Assembly: GCA_947443815.1 (NCBI GenBank)
Contig: CANEXR010000077.1
Coordinates: 1-10,951, forward strand
Direction: 5' to 3'
Origin: Flavobacteriaceae bacterium
GTDB taxonomy: Bacteria > Bacteroidota > Bacteroidia > Flavobacteriales > Flavobacteriaceae
Length of the DNA: 10,951 nucleotides
Part shown: piece after piece, positions 7,614 through 10,951 of the stretch
Position numbering within the stretch: the stretch's first letter is position 1
Layout: each line of letters starts with the position of its first letter
Position numbers and translations under genes: made by a program
Notes under the pieces: generated by a model
The model's database searches: none
What the model was told of the DNA's origin: nothing
What the model saw: only the letters and a program-made list of their open reading frames with translations

Positions 7614-7910
7614 TTATAATTGCTCTTGAACTAGATTTATGATTGTATTTGCATCTAATTCTCCAGATTGTCTCCAAATCATTTGCCCTTCTTTGTAAAT
7701 CATAAGAGTAGGCAAACCCTTAATTCTTAAGGCATCAGCTAACTCTTGATTTTTATCTACATCAATTTTTATCACTTTGGCTTTGTCTCCAAGTGCGGCT
7801 GCGACATCTCTTATTACAGGATGCATCGAAACTGATGATTCATTCCATTCTGTGTAAAAATCAATTAACACAGGTACTTGTGCGTTTATAAGTTCTCCAA
7901 ATTTTGACAT
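7614..7910 (-). CDS. Thioredoxin-fold protein lacking the CxxC active site
   Basis: This 98-aa protein has the thioredoxin fold throughout: VLIDFYTEW (14-22), a helix with PVIRDVAAALG (31-41), VIKIDVDKNQELADAL (46-61), the cis-proline loop GLPTLMIYK (65-73; Pro 67) and a final strand and helix. At the place where thioredoxins carry WCGPC it reads W22-NESS (23-26), and no cysteine occurs anywhere in the protein. It therefore cannot act as a dithiol-disulfide oxidoreductase. It has no signal peptide, so it is probably cytoplasmic. The rest of the fold is well preserved and the frame is intact, which argues for selection for a binding or chaperone-like role (inference). It lies 74 bases after the metallophosphoesterase gene on the same strand, with its own promoter candidate between them. 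Confidence 0.9.
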   Translation of the reverse strand: MSKFGELINAQVPVLIDFYTEWNESSVSMHPVIRDVAAALGDKAKVIKIDVDKNQELADALRIKGLPTLMIYKEGQMIWRQSGELDANTIINLVQEQL

Positions 7911-7962
7911 AAAACCAAAAATTTTAATTTTGTAAATCTACTGAAAAGAGATATTTATTTTA

Positions 7963-7970
7963 CAAATGTA
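7963..7970 (-). promoter_or_regulatory. Promoter -7 element for the thioredoxin-like gene
   Basis: The minus strand reads TACATTTG, a full TAnnTTTG match, in the 74-base gap between the metallophosphoesterase stop and the thioredoxin-like ATG, about 52 bases before that ATG. No TTG is seen at the -33 spacing, so co-transcription with the upstream gene stays possible. Confidence 0.4.
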
Positions 7971-7984
7971 GCATTTTTAACGAA

Positions 7985-9220
7985 TTAAGCCACATTCACC
8001 CCTTTTTTTAGTTGAATGACTGTGATTTCTGGCATTATTCCTACTCTTCCTGGATAGGCATGATATCCAAATCCTCTATTCACATATACATACCGCCCTA
8101 AATTCTCATACAATCCTGCCCATTGTTTGTACACATATTGTGCCAAACTCCATTTAAAATACCCTGGAATTTCTATTCCAAATTGCATTCCATGTGTATG
8201 TCCCGACAACGTTAAATGGAAATTCTTTTCATGATGTTGCACTTCATAATCCCAATGAGAAGGGTCGTGCGACATTAAAATTTTAAAATCTTCTTTCTTT
8301 AAATGTTGTGAAGCTTTATTTAAATCCCCCGCTTTTTTGAAATTTTGCCCCCAATTTTCAACGCCAACTAAGGCGATTTTTTGATTTCCTTTTTCTATAA
8401 AAACATGTTCATTTAAAAGGAGTTTAAAGTCAATTTGTCCATATAGCTTTTTAATAGCTTCGAAATTTTCGTTTTTCTGTTTTTCAGAAGGCCAAGTTAC
8501 ATACTCCCCATAATCATGATTCCCAAGTACAGAATACTTGCCAAATTCATGTTTTTTTATACGGTTAAAAGTTTCAATCCAGGGTAACATTTCTTTGGCA
8601 TGTGTATTTACAATATCACCTGTAAATAGAATCATATCAGTATTTTGTTCATTTACCAAATCAATAGCGTAATTAATCTTCTCAGGATTATCAAAACTAC
8701 CACTGTGGACATCTGATATTTGGGTAATTTTAAATCCATCAAAAGCCTCTGGTAAATCTGGAAAAAAAATAGTTTGCTTGATTACTTTGTAATTATATCG
8801 CCCTTCAAAAATTCCATAAATCAATGATAAAAATGGCACTGCGGCCAATCCTAACCCAAGCTGACTTACAAATTTTCTTCTAGAGGGTAAGAAATCCGCA
8901 TTGGTGTCATAATCAACAAAATAATTTATTATTCCTGCTCCAAGCCTAAAAACATCCTCGCCTAATAATAACAAAGTCAGTACTATTTTGGGAACATATA
9001 CTAAAAGCACAAGGCCCATAGTAAACATGGTTTGCTTTGTTTGTCCAACAGATCGATCAAACTGAGTAAAGGAATATATAATAAAAAACAACAATGCAAT
9101 ACTTAACACACCGTAGCAAATCAAAATAGATTTGGACTTGATTAATGTTTTAAAGGCTTGAAAGGCATACAATTCAATAACTAAAAGTACCAGAAAAAGG
9201 AATACGAATCTAAAAATCAT
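7985..9220 (-). CDS. Membrane-anchored calcineurin-like metallophosphoesterase
   Basis: The 411-aa protein starts MIFRFVFLF at the ATG at 9220. A TTG at 9247 in the same frame is a less likely start because the ATG begins directly with a membrane helix. Three hydrophobic helices lie at about 2-22, 32-51 and 64-86. A short loop holding SRRKFVSQLGLG (113-124) leads into a fourth hydrophobic stretch (to about 137). The catalytic domain carries the full dimetal set: SDVH (Asp170, His172), GD (Asp202), GNHD (Asn234, His235), SHD (His318) and GHTHG (His341, His343). It resembles the YaeI/YkuE group of phosphoesterases, in which lipid-linked pyrophosphates such as UDP-sugar lipid precursors are known substrates for some members. 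The substrate here is unknown. The helices suggest the active domain faces the periplasm. Confidence 0.9.
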   Translation of the reverse strand: MIFRFVFLFLVLLVIELYAFQAFKTLIKSKSILICYGVLSIALLFFIIYSFTQFDRSVGQTKQTMFTMGLVLLVYVPKIVLTLLLLGEDVFRLGAGIINYFVDYDTNADFLPSRRKFVSQLGLGLAAVPFLSLIYGIFEGRYNYKVIKQTIFFPDLPEAFDGFKITQISDVHSGSFDNPEKINYAIDLVNEQNTDMILFTGDIVNTHAKEMLPWIETFNRIKKHEFGKYSVLGNHDYGEYVTWPSEKQKNENFEAIKKLYGQIDFKLLLNEHVFIEKGNQKIALVGVENWGQNFKKAGDLNKASQHLKKEDFKILMSHDPSHWDYEVQHHEKNFHLTLSGHTHGMQFGIEIPGYFKWSLAQYVYKQWAGLYENLGRYVYVNRGFGYHAYPGRVGIMPEITVIQLKKGVNVA

Positions 9221-9316
9221 TTGAATTAAATTTGAACAAAGTAACAAAGAATCAAAAACTTATACGTTTTAATTATCAAAAATTTAACTCAAAAAATATT
9301 TTGCTAACATAAATCT

Positions 9317-10849
9317 TCATTTTAAAGTCATATTTAAAGAAAACACATCAATATTAATTTTTGGTGATGATGGGTTTGTAATTCTTTTTAAATAGATCTC
9401 AACAGACTCATTAGTACTTAATTGAACTGTTCCTGTAATCGGAAAAGCTTGTACATACCCGCCATTAGTATCAATAAAAGTTTCTGTCGCTGAAAGTGCA
9501 GTTACAGTTGTTCCATCAGTAGCTATTTTAGCTACATAAAAAACATAATTAGTATTATTACCAGAAGTTGATTCTAAAAAAGAAATTGTTGCGTTTACTT
9601 GAAAAGTTCTTGATTTTTTGCCTAAATAAGTTAGCCTGCCAGTTGTATTTGAAGATATTTTATATAAATTACTAGTTGAAGTGGCGTTTGTAACAACTTT
9701 ATAGCCTTGATTTAGGATTGTTGCTGTAGTTCGAGATGAAGCTGTATTGTTAGAATCATATAAGTTTCCTGTAGCATAAGAATCTCCTTCGTTAGGAATA
9801 CCTGCGCACCTAACAGCCCATTTATTATCGAAATTATATCCCGAATAACTCCCTGTAGTATAGCCATTAACAAACTTACCCGTAGAGAGTATCCCGGTAT
9901 AAACTACCGATTCCATAACTCCATCACCAGTAATTGTTGGATTACTAGACACATCAAGTCCTACATTAGCACCATATACTTCAGAAAATCCTCCCACTTT
10001 TTCTACTAGACCAAAAGTGCCTTGAAATGTTTCATAGGTTCCTGAATTATTCCCAAACCAACCAGCATTACTAAGTAATACTTTGCTGATATCTTTATAG
10101 ATTATTCCGTTTGTATTTCCAATGAATTGAACAATACTTAAAAACATAAAAGCCATATTTTCAATTTTACCTACATTTGAACAACCTCCAACAATACAAT
10201 CTCTCAAAATTAAACTTTGTGTTTGAGTGCCCGAAACTATCGATCCTGTCCCAATAATATCAAAAACTTTACCACCACCACTTACAGTAATAGTTAACAC
10301 CCGAATAGACCCTCCTGTAGTACCAACAAATAAATCTCCTGAGGTTTTAGTTATTTTATCATCTGAAGAATCTAACCCTACTATGTAAGCATTATTTAAC
10401 TCAATAGGAAAATTAAAAACTACATTCCCATTTATTTCATACAAAGTTGTGGAATTCATAACATATTTTGTCCCTGAACCAGCTGCCAATTCTGCTGCTA
10501 AAACAGTTGATAAAACATCTGTTGATTTAATTAATTTATAATTGAGTCTTCCCTCATTATCTCCAACCACTTTATTCCAAGTAGAATTTGAGGAATCATA
10601 ATAATTAAAAGCATGAAGATCTGTATCGTACACCATTAATCCATTAGCTGGACTTACAATAGCTGTCCTTTGCGCCGTAGTCATTCTCGGGGTAAGCAAC
10701 CCTTGGGTTGTAGAAGAAACATCTAAAACTGAACTTGCATCAGGATTAACTGTTCCTATCCCCACTTGAGAAAACATATTTGTAGTTATTAAAACAAAAA
10801 ATAAAAAACAGGCATGTAAAACCTTTTTGATAGAGTAATTTTTTTTCAT
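9317..10849 (-). CDS. Secreted phage-tail-fibre-like / surface protein, function unknown
   Basis: This 510-aa protein starts MKKNYSIKK with a clear signal peptide (1-27, ending MFS). Residues 29-93 carry the module VGIGTVNPDASSVLDVSSTTQG, then PRMTTAQR, ANGLMVYDTD, and FNYYDSSNSTW. I know this module from the N-terminus of many secreted Bacteroidetes proteins and from tail-fibre-like proteins. The middle (about 105-345) is rich in Gly, Ser, Thr, Asn and short hydrophobic strands such as LILRDCIVGGC and ENMAFMFLSIVQFIG, suggesting a beta-solenoid-like shaft. The end (about 410-510) reads as a beta-sandwich of the kind found at fibre tips. No type IX secretion sorting domain is apparent. Neighbouring genes are housekeeping, so no prophage is seen within the window. 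A weak promoter-like TAGCTTTA lies at 10916-10909. The adhesin or binding role is inference. Confidence 0.7.
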   Translation of the reverse strand: MKKNYSIKKVLHACFLFFVLITTNMFSQVGIGTVNPDASSVLDVSSTTQGLLTPRMTTAQRTAIVSPANGLMVYDTDLHAFNYYDSSNSTWNKVVGDNEGRLNYKLIKSTDVLSTVLAAELAAGSGTKYVMNSTTLYEINGNVVFNFPIELNNAYIVGLDSSDDKITKTSGDLFVGTTGGSIRVLTITVSGGGKVFDIIGTGSIVSGTQTQSLILRDCIVGGCSNVGKIENMAFMFLSIVQFIGNTNGIIYKDISKVLLSNAGWFGNNSGTYETFQGTFGLVEKVGGFSEVYGANVGLDVSSNPTITGDGVMESVVYTGILSTGKFVNGYTTGSYSGYNFDNKWAVRCAGIPNEGDSYATGNLYDSNNTASSRTTATILNQGYKVVTNATSTSNLYKISSNTTGRLTYLGKKSRTFQVNATISFLESTSGNNTNYVFYVAKIATDGTTVTALSATETFIDTNGGYVQAFPITGTVQLSTNESVEIYLKRITNPSSPKINIDVFSLNMTLK

Positions 10850-10951
10850 AACTAACGACTTAAAAGGTTAAATATTAAAAGATTAAGATGAAACTCTAAC
10901 TTGTTTAGTAAAGCTACACAATATATCTGTTAAATGTGCTTTTTAATCGAC

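Noticed and set aside
9221..9247. TTG start at 9247 for the metallophosphoesterase
   Set aside because: The ATG at 9220 begins directly with the first membrane helix; the added nine residues contribute nothing recognisable.
9317..9420. Type IX secretion C-terminal sorting domain on the secreted fibre-like protein
   Set aside because: The last residues (SLNMTLK preceded by a beta-strand) lack the usual sorting-domain motifs near the end.

Overview
The window looks like chromosomal DNA of a Flavobacterium-like member of the Bacteroidetes. The reasons are the AT-rich sequence, TAnnTTTG-type promoter elements, absence of strong Shine-Dalgarno sequences, an alternative complex III cytochrome gene, and protein sequences that read like those I remember from Flavobacterium. 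That last point is recall, not a search.

Left part (1-1790). A truncated minus-strand gene encodes the multiheme cytochrome subunit ActA of alternative complex III, the menaquinol-oxidising complex that replaces bc1 in this phylum. Its C-terminus lies beyond the left edge. A divergent plus-strand gene encodes a small secreted SPOR-domain protein. The 220-bp gap between them carries good promoter candidates for both. A 25-bp perfect inverted repeat separates the SPOR gene from the convergent infB and probably terminates both.

Middle (1789-6540). A minus-strand rimP-nusA-infB operon covers 30S maturation, transcription elongation/termination and translation initiation. It starts at a TATATTTG promoter. 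Its leader has a GC-rich hairpin followed by a U run directly before rimP, which could be an attenuator.

Right part (6636-10951). A decayed two-domain universal stress protein gene has several frameshifts and stops, and ends at a bidirectional terminator. Beyond it on the minus strand are a thioredoxin-fold protein without active-site cysteines, a membrane-anchored metallophosphoesterase, and a secreted 510-aa protein with the layout of a phage-tail-fibre-like or surface adhesin-like protein.

Most of the window is conserved housekeeping sequence. I see no CRISPR array, tRNA, rRNA, insertion sequence or defence system. The points most worth a second look are the rimP leader hairpin with its overlapping mini-ORF, the cysteine-free thioredoxin, the multiply broken usp gene, the fibre-like secreted protein, and the Tat-like motif inside the metallophosphoesterase.
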